In this document: positions 17,393 through 26,002 of the stretch, in pieces | Position numbering within the stretch: the stretch's first letter is position 1 | How the letters are laid out: every line of letters starts with the position of its first letter | NCBI GenBank assembly: GCA_947628045.1 | Contig: CANQYP010000006.1 | Location: 1-36,542 of the forward strand | Length of the DNA stretch: 36,542 nt | Direction: 5' to 3' | From: an uncultured Lachnospiraceae bacterium | GTDB lineage: Bacteria; Bacillota; Clostridia; Lachnospirales; Lachnospiraceae | Notes under the pieces: generated by a model | Databases searched by the model: none | What the model saw: the letters and a program-made list of their open reading frames with translations, nothing else | What the model was told of the DNA's origin: nothing | Program-made: the position numbers and the translations under genes

Positions 17393-19537
17393 TTATTTTT
17401 CCGCCTTCGCGCCCACGCGGGTCTTCAGCACATACCACAGACCGCCCGTGACGCAGACGGAGGAATAGCCGCCTGCCACCACGCCGACGATCAGCGGGAG
17501 CGCGAACTCTTTGATCGTCGCCACGCCGAGCACGTACAGCACCGCAATCGTGAGGAACGTCGTCACAGAGGTGTAGATGCTCCGCGTCAGCGTCTGCGTG
17601 ATGCTCGCGTTCACAATCTCCGCAAGGGAAGATTTCTTCATCAGTTTCATATTCTCACGGATACGGTCAAAGATAACGATCGTCGCGTTGATCGAATAAC
17701 CCACGATCGTCAGCATACACGCGATGAACGTATTGCCCACGGAGATGCGCACCAGCGCGTAGCACGCGAACACGACCAGTACGTCGTGCAGCAGCGCGAG
17801 CACCGCGCTCCCCGCGAAACGGATATCCTTGAACCGGAACCAGATGTAGACCAGCATGCACAGCGCAGCCACGATCACGGCGATCACCGCGTCCTGACGC
17901 ATCTCGTTGCTCACGACTGAGGAGATCGTCTCGAAGTTGATCGCCTTCTCCTCGACTCCGTATGCCTCCTGGATCGCTGCGGAAACCTTCTCGCGCTCGT
18001 CCACGGTGAGCACACGCGTCTTGATGTTGACCTCGTTGGAGCCAGCCACCTTCTGGGTCTGGATCTCCGCGTCCCCGATGATGTCGCGGATGATCGGTTT
18101 CACGTCCGCGTCGATCTGGTCGATCGAGAGGTCCTCATTGAACAGCACGCTCGTAGCCGTACCGCCGCGGAAGTCCATGCTCAGGTTCAGCGCGCCCTTG
18201 CCCGCCGCGGAATTGATCAGCATCATCGCCGGTCCGACCAGGATCAGCACCAGCGAGATGATAAAGAACATTTTTCTTCTGCCCACGAAGTCGATCGGCT
18301 TGAGCTCTTTCGCTCTTCCGTAATATTTCTCATCCTTGAACCCTATCTCGTACAGCGCGTTCACCAGCAGCCTGGAGATCACCAGCGCCGTGAACATCGA
18401 CAGCACGATACCGAGCGCCAGCGTCTGGGCAAAGCCCTTCACGCTGCCGGTGCCGAGCAGATTCAGCACGAACGCCGCGATCAGCGTCGTGATGTTGCCG
18501 TCGAGGATCGCGGAAAGCGCTTTCTGGAAACCGGTCTTGATCGCCGGTTTCACCGCCTTGCCGTCGGCGATCTCCTCACGGATACGCGCGTAGATAATGA
18601 CGTTCGCGTCGACCGCCATACCGATCGTCAGGATGATACCCGCGATGCCGGGCAAGGTCAGCGTCAGGTCAAGCGCATTTATGGAAAGCAGCATCAGTCC
18701 CACATAGATCAGTAGGGAAAGACCTGCCACAACGCCCGGAAGGGCATATACGATGATCATGAAGATGATGACAAGCGCCAGACCGATCGCGCCCGCGATC
18801 AGGCTCGTACGGATCGCGTCCTGTCCGAGCTGCGCGCCCACCACCGTGGAGCGGATCTCCTCAAGCTCCAGGGAGAGGGAACCGATACGGATCGAAGAGG
18901 CAAGGTTCTGCGCCGACTCCGCCGTAAAGCTGCCGGAGATGACCGCCGTACCGCCCGTGATCGCCTCGTTGACGACCGGAGCGCTGATGATCTCGCCGTC
19001 ATACACGATGTTGATCACCTTGCCGACGTTCGCCGTCGTCGCGTCCGCAAACGCCTTCGTGCCTTCGCTGTTCAGGTCGAGCTCCACCACGTACTCGCGG
19101 TTGCCCATCTTGTCCTGCTGCTGCGCCGCCTGCGCGTTGTCCACCTGCGAGCCGTCCAGAACGACCGTGCCGTCCTCGAGCTGGAATTCCAGAGAACCCG
19201 GCTTGCCGAGCTCCTCGAGGATCGCGTTCGCGTCGCTCACGCCCGGGATCTCGATGTTGATCCGGTTCGTGCCCTCCTGGTAGACCTGCGCCTCGGTGCT
19301 GTAGCCGTCGACACGCTGCTGCAGCTTGTAGCGCGTATCGCTCATATCCTCCGCCGAGGGATTGTCGTCCACCGCCTGGTACGTGATGCTCACGCCGCCG
19401 GAAAGGTCGAGGCCCAGAATGATATTCTTCGCCGCGCCCGTCCCGCTCTTGCCGATGCCGAACGCCGATACATACGCCAGAAGTACCAGCGCCACCAGCA
19501 GACCTGCAAGTGTCCATGTAGCTTTTTTCTTGTTCAT
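17393..19537 (-). CDS. secDF: Protein translocase subunit SecDF (fused SecD-SecF)
   Basis: 714 aa; IILGLDLSGGVSITYQ, PGIAGIILTIGMAVDANVIIYARIREE, then SecF part SMDFRGGTATSVLF and GYSINATIVIFDRIREN. Confidence 0.96.
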   Translation of the reverse strand: MNKKKATWTLAGLLVALVLLAYVSAFGIGKSGTGAAKNIILGLDLSGGVSITYQAVDDNPSAEDMSDTRYKLQQRVDGYSTEAQVYQEGTNRINIEIPGVSDANAILEELGKPGSLEFQLEDGTVVLDGSQVDNAQAAQQQDKMGNREYVVELDLNSEGTKAFADATTANVGKVINIVYDGEIISAPVVNEAITGGTAVISGSFTAESAQNLASSIRIGSLSLELEEIRSTVVGAQLGQDAIRTSLIAGAIGLALVIIFMIIVYALPGVVAGLSLLIYVGLMLLSINALDLTLTLPGIAGIILTIGMAVDANVIIYARIREEIADGKAVKPAIKTGFQKALSAILDGNITTLIAAFVLNLLGTGSVKGFAQTLALGIVLSMFTALVISRLLVNALYEIGFKDEKYYGRAKELKPIDFVGRRKMFFIISLVLILVGPAMMLINSAAGKGALNLSMDFRGGTATSVLFNEDLSIDQIDADVKPIIRDIIGDAEIQTQKVAGSNEVNIKTRVLTVDEREKVSAAIQEAYGVEEKAINFETISSVVSNEMRQDAVIAVIVAALCMLVYIWFRFKDIRFAGSAVLALLHDVLVVFACYALVRISVGNTFIACMLTIVGYSINATIVIFDRIRENMKLMKKSSLAEIVNASITQTLTRSIYTSVTTFLTIAVLYVLGVATIKEFALPLIVGVVAGGYSSVCVTGGLWYVLKTRVGAKAEK

Positions 19538-19608
19538 GATCGTTATCTCCTTTATTTCTTTTGCGACAGCCGCCCGAAATGCAGTCGCCGCATTTTATTA
19601 CAGATTGT

Positions 19609-21177
19609 CTATTCCGCCAGCGCCGCCTTGATCATAAGCGCGCACTCCACACGCTTGCGCTGGAGCTCGCAGCCGATGTCGTAGGCGTCCCGGATCGTCC
19701 CGTGGAAATTGTAGGAATTCGCCGCGCAGCCGCCGCTGCAGTAGAACTTCGCGAAACAGCTGCGGCACTTCTCCTTCGTGTAGACGTTGCAGCGCTTGAA
19801 CTCGTCCACGATCTCCGGTCGCGTGACGCCCTCGTCCACATTTCCCATCAGGTACTTCTCAACCCCGACAAACTGATGGCAGGGATAGAGATCTCCCCAG
19901 GGCGTCACGGCAAGGTACTCCGTGCCGGAACCGCAGCCGGACAACCGCTTGTACACGCACGGACCGCCGCTCAAGTCAATCATATAGTGGAAGAACGTAA
20001 AGCCGCGCCCCACCTTCTCGCGTTTCACCATCTCAGCCGCCAGCCGGTCATACTCCGCGAAGATCTTCGGCAGATCCTCCTCCCGGAGCGCATAGTCCTC
20101 CGCCTCCGGAGCCACCACCGGCTCGACCGAGATCTGCTCAAAGCCCTCGTCCGCCAGATGCAGAACATCGTTGGCAAAATCCAGATTGTAATGGGTAAAC
20201 GTCCCGCGGACGTAATATTTCTGTTGTCCCCTGCTGTCCGCGAACCGCTTGAACTTCGGCAGCACCAGATCGTAGCTGCCCTTGCCGCCCCGAAACGGAC
20301 GCATACGGTCGTGCACTTCCTTCCGCCCGTCCACCGAGAGCACCACATTCGCCATCTCGCGGTTGCAGAACTCCATGATCTCGTCATTCAAAAGCACGCC
20401 GTTCGTCGTCAGCGTAAAGCGGAAGTTCTTGTTGTGCAGCTTTTCCTGCTCCCTCCCGTACGCGACCAGATCCTTCACGACCTGCCAGTTCATCAGCGGC
20501 TCGCCGCCGAAAAAGTCCACCTCGAGATTCCGGCGATCCCCGGAATTCGCGATCAGGAAATCCAGCGCCTTCTTCCCGACCTCAGAGCTCATCAGCGCGC
20601 GTCTGCCGTGGTATTCGCCCTCCTCCGCAAAACAGTACCTGCAGGCGAGGTTGCAGTCGTGCGCGATGTGCAGGCACAGAGCCTTGACCACCGTACTGCG
20701 CGCCGTGTAATCGGTGATCGCATTCTCGTACACGTCCTCCGAGAACAGCACGCCGGCGTCCGCGAGCAGCCTGCACTCCTGCAGCGCCTCGCCGATCTCA
20801 TCGGTCGGATACTTCGCGATCAGCTCCTCCATGATCTCAGTCAGAAGTCCCGCCCCTGGCAGATCCTCCGGCTGCTCCGCCGCTCCGTTCCCACGCTGCC
20901 CTGACGCATCGATCTGCTCTTCCGTCTGGTTTTCCGACTCTGCTCTGATCCGATCTTTCAGCTCTTCTGTCTGGCTTTCCGACTCTGCTCTGGTCCGGTC
21001 GTCCGGCTCTTCCACCTCTCGGACGATCCTGTGCATCACCTGCACGATCTTGCGCTCCGGGCATTTCTTCAGCAGCAGCTCAATCACCTCGTACACCAGC
21101 TCGTCCACCACATGGACGGAGCCGCTGTTCACATCCAGCACGATGTTATATCCGTTGTTCTTGTATTGATGGATCAA
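19609..21177 (-). CDS. scfB: SCIFF/ranthipeptide maturase, radical SAM-SPASM thioether synthase
   Basis: 522 aa; RRE-like N-terminus (NNGYNIVLDVNSGSVHVVDELVYEVI), radical SAM motif CNLACRYCF, SPASM cysteines CGSGTEYLAVTPWGDLYPCHQFVG...CRSCFAKFYCSGGCAANSYNFHGTIRDAYDIGCELQ. Confidence 0.95.
   Translation of the reverse strand: MIHQYKNNGYNIVLDVNSGSVHVVDELVYEVIELLLKKCPERKIVQVMHRIVREVEEPDDRTRAESESQTEELKDRIRAESENQTEEQIDASGQRGNGAAEQPEDLPGAGLLTEIMEELIAKYPTDEIGEALQECRLLADAGVLFSEDVYENAITDYTARSTVVKALCLHIAHDCNLACRYCFAEEGEYHGRRALMSSEVGKKALDFLIANSGDRRNLEVDFFGGEPLMNWQVVKDLVAYGREQEKLHNKNFRFTLTTNGVLLNDEIMEFCNREMANVVLSVDGRKEVHDRMRPFRGGKGSYDLVLPKFKRFADSRGQQKYYVRGTFTHYNLDFANDVLHLADEGFEQISVEPVVAPEAEDYALREEDLPKIFAEYDRLAAEMVKREKVGRGFTFFHYMIDLSGGPCVYKRLSGCGSGTEYLAVTPWGDLYPCHQFVGVEKYLMGNVDEGVTRPEIVDEFKRCNVYTKEKCRSCFAKFYCSGGCAANSYNFHGTIRDAYDIGCELQRKRVECALMIKAALAE
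20911..21000. repeat. Two tandem copies of a 45-bp unit in the maturase gene
   Basis: Encodes DRTRAESESQTEELK / DRIRAESENQTEEQI. Confidence 0.88.
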
Positions 21178-21196
21178 TGACAGACTCCTCTCCTGT

Positions 21197-21280
21197 CAGA
21201 CCTCAGGTCGCCGCAAATCCATGAAACAGTGCCTGCAACAGACAAGCAGCGAAGCTGATCCGCTGCCTGTGGTCTGACGC
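21197..21280. promoter_or_regulatory. Intercistronic nested inverted repeat between SCIFF precursor and maturase
   Basis: gtcagacctcagg (21197-21209) / cctgtggtctgac (21268-21280), 12 of 13 paired; inner hairpin gcagcg (21248-21253) / cgctgc (21263-21268). Confidence 0.6.
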
Positions 21281-21312
21281 GTATTTTGTTTGTTACCAGT
21301 CTGACACTTGCC

Positions 21313-21456
21313 CTATTTGCTCTGCTCACACGTCTGGTTGCCTACCGTACAGGACGTCTTGCACGCGGACTGGCAGGAAGTCTGGCACTCGCCGCAGCCG
21401 CCCTTCTTCAGCGTGCCCTGTAACGGTTTCGTGTTCAGCGTCTTGATATGTTTCAT
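21313..21456 (-). CDS. scfA: SCIFF (six cysteines in forty-five residues) ranthipeptide precursor
   Basis: Minus-strand translation MKHIKTLNTKPLQGTLKKGGCGECQTSCQSACKTSCTVGNQTCEQSK (47 aa, six Cys); AGGAGA RBS; directly upstream of the maturase. Too short for the supplied ORF track. Confidence 0.96.
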   Translation of the reverse strand: MKHIKTLNTKPLQGTLKKGGCGECQTSCQSACKTSCTVGNQTCEQSK

Positions 21457-21487
21457 GCCTGTATTCTCCTTATCCTCGTATTTTCTT

Positions 21488-21581
21488 CGGTCATATCGTC
21501 TCCGTCCGACAATCGCCGTTTACGGCTCTGATCTTATGGACTCCCATCCGAGCCGAACGGTTTTATCTCCTTCTATGACCG
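21488..21581 (-). ncRNA. Candidate structured 5' leader RNA of scfA
   Basis: Outer stem cggtcata (21488-21495) / tatgaccg (21574-21581); inner stem ccgtt-ta-cggctc (21516-21528) / gagccgaacgg (21550-21560). Confidence 0.45.
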
Positions 21582-21593
21582 ACCCTGTCAGGT

Positions 21594-21599
21594 ATTGTA
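21594..21599 (-). promoter_or_regulatory. Candidate -10 (TACAAT) for scfA
   Basis: TACAAT on the minus strand just upstream of the leader hairpin; no good -35 found. Confidence 0.35.
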
Positions 21600-21724
21600 A
21601 CACAGAACTTGAGAAAATAAAAGAGGTTTCTTAAAAATAAATCCCTCGCGCGCATAAATCGCATGAACCCTCTTTCCTGACGGAACGAAAACGTGTATAC
21701 TGACAGCATTGGAGGAAAACGATC

Positions 21725-22468
21725 ATGAATATCCTGTTTCTCGGCGACAGCATCACCGACTGCGGTCACTGTTTCACCCCGGACAACCTCGGAGACGGCT
21801 ATGTGAAAATACTCTCACTTCGATACGGCATATCCGCCGTGAACGGAGGGAGCGACGGGTTCACCTTCCCGGATATGCTCCGCAAATGGAAACTGATGTA
21901 CGCGCAAAGAGCATATGACGGCATCGTCGTCACCTGCGGCATCAACGACGTAAGCGTGATCGCCGACCTCGCGGAAAGCGGCAGACATGAGGCAGCCTCC
22001 GCGTTTCTGGAGGATTCCATGACGGCGCTGCGGATGTTTCTGGACGAATTGCGCGTTAGGACTGAATCGCAAGAATCCGATACAGCTGCCCCATCGTCCA
22101 CGCGCGAACTAAAGCATAGCGGCTCTGTCCCGTCGTCCGACAGCCCCAGGATCCTGCTGCTGGAGCCGTTTCTTTTCCCGGTCCCGCAGGCACGTCTGCG
22201 CTGGATCCCTGCTTTGCAGGAAGTGCGCCAGCGCATGCAGGAGACGATCACAGCGTTCAATGCCGTACAGCGTCCTCTCGCTGAAACAGGATCTGTCCAT
22301 ACCGCAAGCGCGCCCTGCGCCCGATATGTCCCGACACAAGCTGCCCTGGACGACCTTGCCGGGCAAATCGGTTTGTCTGCGGTCACGACAGACGGGATCC
22401 ATCTGACCGGCAAAGGTCACGAGTGTCTTGCGAAACTCGTGGCAGATGCGCTTGAAATAGAGAACTAA
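21725..22468 (+). CDS. SGNH/GDSL-family hydrolase
   Basis: 247 aa; block I NILFLGDSITDCG, block III VVTCGINDVS, block V DGIHLTGKGHE. Confidence 0.9.
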   Translation: MNILFLGDSITDCGHCFTPDNLGDGYVKILSLRYGISAVNGGSDGFTFPDMLRKWKLMYAQRAYDGIVVTCGINDVSVIADLAESGRHEAASAFLEDSMTALRMFLDELRVRTESQESDTAAPSSTRELKHSGSVPSSDSPRILLLEPFLFPVPQARLRWIPALQEVRQRMQETITAFNAVQRPLAETGSVHTASAPCARYVPTQAALDDLAGQIGLSAVTTDGIHLTGKGHECLAKLVADALEIEN

Positions 22469-22532
22469 CCCCGCTTGACAGCACCCTCTGCTGAAAATCT
22501 CCAACACACTCAACAAGGTCTATCCGTCCCAT

Positions 22533-22587
22533 AAGCAAAGGAGCAGCAACCTCACGGTCGCTGCTCCTGTATCATTGCTTTTTTATT
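22533..22587. terminator. Intrinsic terminator between convergent genes
   Basis: aggagcagc...gctgctcct hairpin (22539-22568), outer AAGCAA/TTGCTT pairing, T-rich tail ttttttattt. Confidence 0.65.
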
Positions 22588-22589
22588 TA

Positions 22590-24668
22590 TCAATCCTCTT
22601 CCGCATTCTGCCGTGCCGCGATCTCGCGCTCCTGCACGTCGTTCGGAGCCTGCTCGTAGCGCGCGAACTCATAGGAGTAGTCGCCGCTGCCGCCGGTCAT
22701 GGAGCGCAGCTGCGTGGAATAGCCGTACAGCTCGGACATCGGGACGTCCGCCTCGATGATCGTGTTGCCCTTGTGATCCGGGTTCATGCCGAGCACGCGC
22801 CCGCGCCTCTTGTTGAGGTCGCCCATCACGTCGCCCGTGAACTTATCCGGCACCGTGACCTTCATCGACGCGATCGGCTCAAGCAGAACCGGTCCCGCCT
22901 CCATAAAGCCCTTCTTGAACGCCTGGCTCGCCGCGGTCTTGAACGCCATCTCGGACGAGTCTACCGGATGGTAGGAGCCATCGTAGAGCACTGCCTTCAC
23001 GCCGACCACCGGATACCCGGCAAGCGGCCCCTTCACAACGGAATCCTGAATGCCCTTCTCGACTGCCGGGAAGTAGTTCTTCGGCACCGCGCCGCCTACG
23101 ACCTCCTGCTCGAACTCATACGGCGTCTCGAGGGAATCCAGCGGTGAGAAACGCATCTTGACGTGGCCGTACTGCCCGTGTCCGCCGGACTGTTTCTTGT
23201 ACTTGGAATCCACGTCGGAGCTCTTGCGGATCGTCTCGCGGAACGCCACCTTCGGTTTCGTCAGCTCGACGTCTACCTTGTACTTCGTCAAAAGCTTGCT
23301 GGCAATAATGTCCAGATGCTGGTCGCCCAGACCATAGAGCAGCGTCTGGCGGTTCTCGCCGTCGTTCACTACCTTGATCGTCAGATCCTCCTGCGCGAGT
23401 TTCGCGAGCGCCTGGGAAATCTTGTCCTCCTCGCCTTTCGCCTTCGCCATGTACCGCTTGTATGTATACGGTACCGGAGCGTCGATGCGTCCGTATGCGA
23501 TCGGGGTCGCCTTCGTGGAGAGCGTGTCGCCCGTGGAGGCGTTGAGCTTGCCGATCGCGCCGATGTCGCCCGCGTGGAGCTCCGGCACCTCGACCGCCTT
23601 GCTGCCTTCCATCACATAGAGCTTGCTGACGCGCTCTTCGTTGTCCGTCGCCTCATTGTAGAGCGTGTCGTCGTTCTTGAGCACGCCGGAGGCAACCTTG
23701 ATCATAGAGTATTTGCCGATGAACGGGTCCACGATCGTCTTCCAGATAAAGGCGGATTTCGCCTTGGAGAAATCATAGTTCGCCTCGAAGACTTCCTTTG
23801 TCTTCATGTTCACGCCCGCGATCGCGCGTTTCTCAGGCGACGGCATATAGCTCACGATATCGTCGAGCAGGATCAGGATACCCTGCAGGTTCAGGCTCGC
23901 GCCCATCGTCACCGGCACGATCGAACCGTCGGAGACATTCGTGTGGAGCGCGGAAACGATCTCCGCCTCGGAGAACTCTTCGCCGTTGAAATAGCGGTCC
24001 ATCATCTCCTCGCTGGTCTCGGCGACCGCCTCGATCAGGTTCTCACGGTACTTGTCGAGGTAATCCCGCAAATAATCCGGGATCTCGCACTCGACCTTCT
24101 CCTGCTTATTCACATAACGTCTGCCCGCCATCTTCACGACATTGACGTAGCCGACCAACTTCTCGTCCTCGCGGATCGGAAGGTGCAGCGGAGCGATCTT
24201 CTTGCCGTAGAGCTCAGTCAGATCCTCGACCACCTTGCGGTAGCTCGCGTTGTCAAAGTCCATATTGGAGACATAGAAGAAACGCGGGAGCTTATACTTC
24301 TCGCAAAGATCCCATGCCTTCTGCGTGCCTACCTCGACGCCGCTCTTGCCGTTGACCACGATGATGGCGGCGTCCGCGGCCGCGGCTGCCTCCTCCGCCT
24401 CGCCGAGGAAGTCAAAATAGCCCGGCGCGTCCAGGACATTGATCTTCGTGTCGCCCCAGACGATCGGCACCATGGACGTGCTGATCGAAAACTTTCTCTT
24501 AATCTCTTCTTTATCGAAATCGCTGATCGTGTTCCCCTCAGCTACGCTGCCAAGCCGGCTCGTAATGCCTGACAGATACGCCATGGACTCAACAAGGCTC
24601 GTCTTACCGGATCCACCGTGTCCAAGAATAACAACATTGCGGATCTTGTCTGTTGTGTAAACCTTCAT
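22590..24668 (-). CDS. Elongation factor G-like translation GTPase (EF-G paralog)
   Basis: Start at MKVYTTDKIRNVVILGHGGSGKTSLVES; DAPGY G3; EF-G domains II-V. P-loop and G4 differ from canonical FusA. AGGAGG-like RBS before 24668. Confidence 0.92.
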   Translation of the reverse strand: MKVYTTDKIRNVVILGHGGSGKTSLVESMAYLSGITSRLGSVAEGNTISDFDKEEIKRKFSISTSMVPIVWGDTKINVLDAPGYFDFLGEAEEAAAAADAAIIVVNGKSGVEVGTQKAWDLCEKYKLPRFFYVSNMDFDNASYRKVVEDLTELYGKKIAPLHLPIREDEKLVGYVNVVKMAGRRYVNKQEKVECEIPDYLRDYLDKYRENLIEAVAETSEEMMDRYFNGEEFSEAEIVSALHTNVSDGSIVPVTMGASLNLQGILILLDDIVSYMPSPEKRAIAGVNMKTKEVFEANYDFSKAKSAFIWKTIVDPFIGKYSMIKVASGVLKNDDTLYNEATDNEERVSKLYVMEGSKAVEVPELHAGDIGAIGKLNASTGDTLSTKATPIAYGRIDAPVPYTYKRYMAKAKGEEDKISQALAKLAQEDLTIKVVNDGENRQTLLYGLGDQHLDIIASKLLTKYKVDVELTKPKVAFRETIRKSSDVDSKYKKQSGGHGQYGHVKMRFSPLDSLETPYEFEQEVVGGAVPKNYFPAVEKGIQDSVVKGPLAGYPVVGVKAVLYDGSYHPVDSSEMAFKTAASQAFKKGFMEAGPVLLEPIASMKVTVPDKFTGDVMGDLNKRRGRVLGMNPDHKGNTIIEADVPMSELYGYSTQLRSMTGGSGDYSYEFARYEQAPNDVQEREIAARQNAEED

Positions 24669-24721
24669 AGTTTTTCCTCCAATTTTAGTTAGTCCGTGGA
24701 CAGAAACACCCACATGGATAT

Positions 24722-24750
24722 ATTCTACTAAAACCACAACAATAATTCAA
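24722..24750 (-). promoter_or_regulatory. Promoter of the EF-G-like gene (TTGAAT-17-TAGAAT)
   Basis: -35 at 24745-24750, -10 at 24722-24727 on the minus strand. Confidence 0.65.
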
Positions 24751-24808
24751 GTATTTTATCCACTTTTAACAATATTTTTATTTTTCATACGTTAAAGCGG
24801 CAAAGCCT

Positions 24809-24837
24809 TTGACAGCCACTTTTCAAAATAGTAAAAT
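24809..24837 (+). promoter_or_regulatory. Promoter of tyrA-aroA (TTGACA-17-TAAAAT)
   Basis: Consensus -35 at 24809-24814, -10 at 24832-24837. Confidence 0.75.
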
Positions 24838-24875
24838 ATACGGGACAGATTTACGATAGAAAAGGACGGACTCAT

Positions 24876-25976
24876 ATGGACTGGAATACCTTTGGCTTTA
24901 TCGGACTCGGACTGATCGGCGGCTCGCTCGCGAAAACGCTCCGGCGCGTCCTGCCGGGCTGCCGGATCCTCGCCTATACCAGAACGCGCGCGACCACACA
25001 GCAGGCGCTTGCCGAGCAGGTGATCGACCAGATCTGCGAATCACCCGCGGACGCCGCGTTCGCCTCCTGCGACTGCATTTTCCTCTGCGCGCCGGTCGGC
25101 AGCAATGTCGAGGCGCTGCGGCTCTTAAAGGACGTCGTCCCGGAGCGCTGCATTCTCACGGACGTCGGCAGCGTGAAGACGGACATCCATCTCGCCGCGT
25201 CCGAGCTCGGGCTGAACGGGCGGTTCATCGGCGGACACCCGATGACCGGTTCGGAGAAATCCGGTTTCGCGAACGCGAACGCGCACCTGTTTGAGAATTC
25301 CTACTTCATTCTCACGCCATCGGAAGGCTGCAGCCCGGAGAAGATCGAGACATACCGCGCGCTTGCCGCAAAGCTCGGCGCGCTGCCGATCATTCTCGAC
25401 TACCGGCAGCACGACTTTGTCACTGCTGCGGTCAGCCATCTTCCGCACCTGATCGCCGCCTCGCTCGTCAACACCGTGCACGACCTGGACTCCAAAGAAG
25501 AGGTCATGAAGATGATCGCCGCGGGCGGATTCAAGGATATCACGCGCATCGCCTCCTCCTCGCCCGAGATGTGGGAGCACATCTGTCTCTCCAACCGGGA
25601 CAACATCTCCGCGGTCATGGATACCTTCATCCGTCTCCTCGAGGATTCGCGGGACCAAATGCGCGCCGGGAACGGACAAGCCATCTACCGGACGTTCGAG
25701 CGCTCCAGGGATTACCGGGACTCGTTCTCCTCGTCCCCGCTGGGCGCGATCAAAAAAATCTATACGATCTACTGCGACATTGTGGACGAATCCGGAGCGA
25801 TCGCCACGATCGCCACGACCCTCGCGGTCAACGGGATCAGCATCAAGAACATCGGCATCGTGCACAACCGCGAATTTGAGGACGGCGTGCTGCGCATCGA
25901 GTTCTATGAGGAAGAACCGTCGCTCAAGGCAGCGGAGATCCTGCGGCAGCACCGGTATCAGGTGTGGGTGCGATAA
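24876..25976 (+). CDS. tyrA: Prephenate dehydrogenase with C-terminal ACT domain
   Basis: 366 aa; FGFIGLGLIGGSLAKTLRR, FIGGHPMTGSEKSGF, SHLPHLIAASLV, ACT region AIATIATTLAVNGISIKNIGIVHNREFEDGVLRI. Confidence 0.93.
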   Translation: MDWNTFGFIGLGLIGGSLAKTLRRVLPGCRILAYTRTRATTQQALAEQVIDQICESPADAAFASCDCIFLCAPVGSNVEALRLLKDVVPERCILTDVGSVKTDIHLAASELGLNGRFIGGHPMTGSEKSGFANANAHLFENSYFILTPSEGCSPEKIETYRALAAKLGALPIILDYRQHDFVTAAVSHLPHLIAASLVNTVHDLDSKEEVMKMIAAGGFKDITRIASSSPEMWEHICLSNRDNISAVMDTFIRLLEDSRDQMRAGNGQAIYRTFERSRDYRDSFSSSPLGAIKKIYTIYCDIVDESGAIATIATTLAVNGISIKNIGIVHNREFEDGVLRIEFYEEEPSLKAAEILRQHRYQVWVR

Positions 25977-26002
25977 TAGGACGTGAAAGGAGAATCCTCA
26001 CC

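Noticed and set aside
15582-17468. 628-aa plus-strand ORF opposite recJ
   Set aside because: Shadow frame of a strong recJ match; no recognisable domain.
19561-20904. 447-aa plus-strand ORF opposite the SCIFF maturase
   Set aside because: Shadow frame; the minus strand carries the full radical SAM-SPASM motif set.
23163-24572. 469-aa plus-strand ORF opposite the EF-G-like gene
   Set aside because: Shadow frame of a well-supported GTPase gene.
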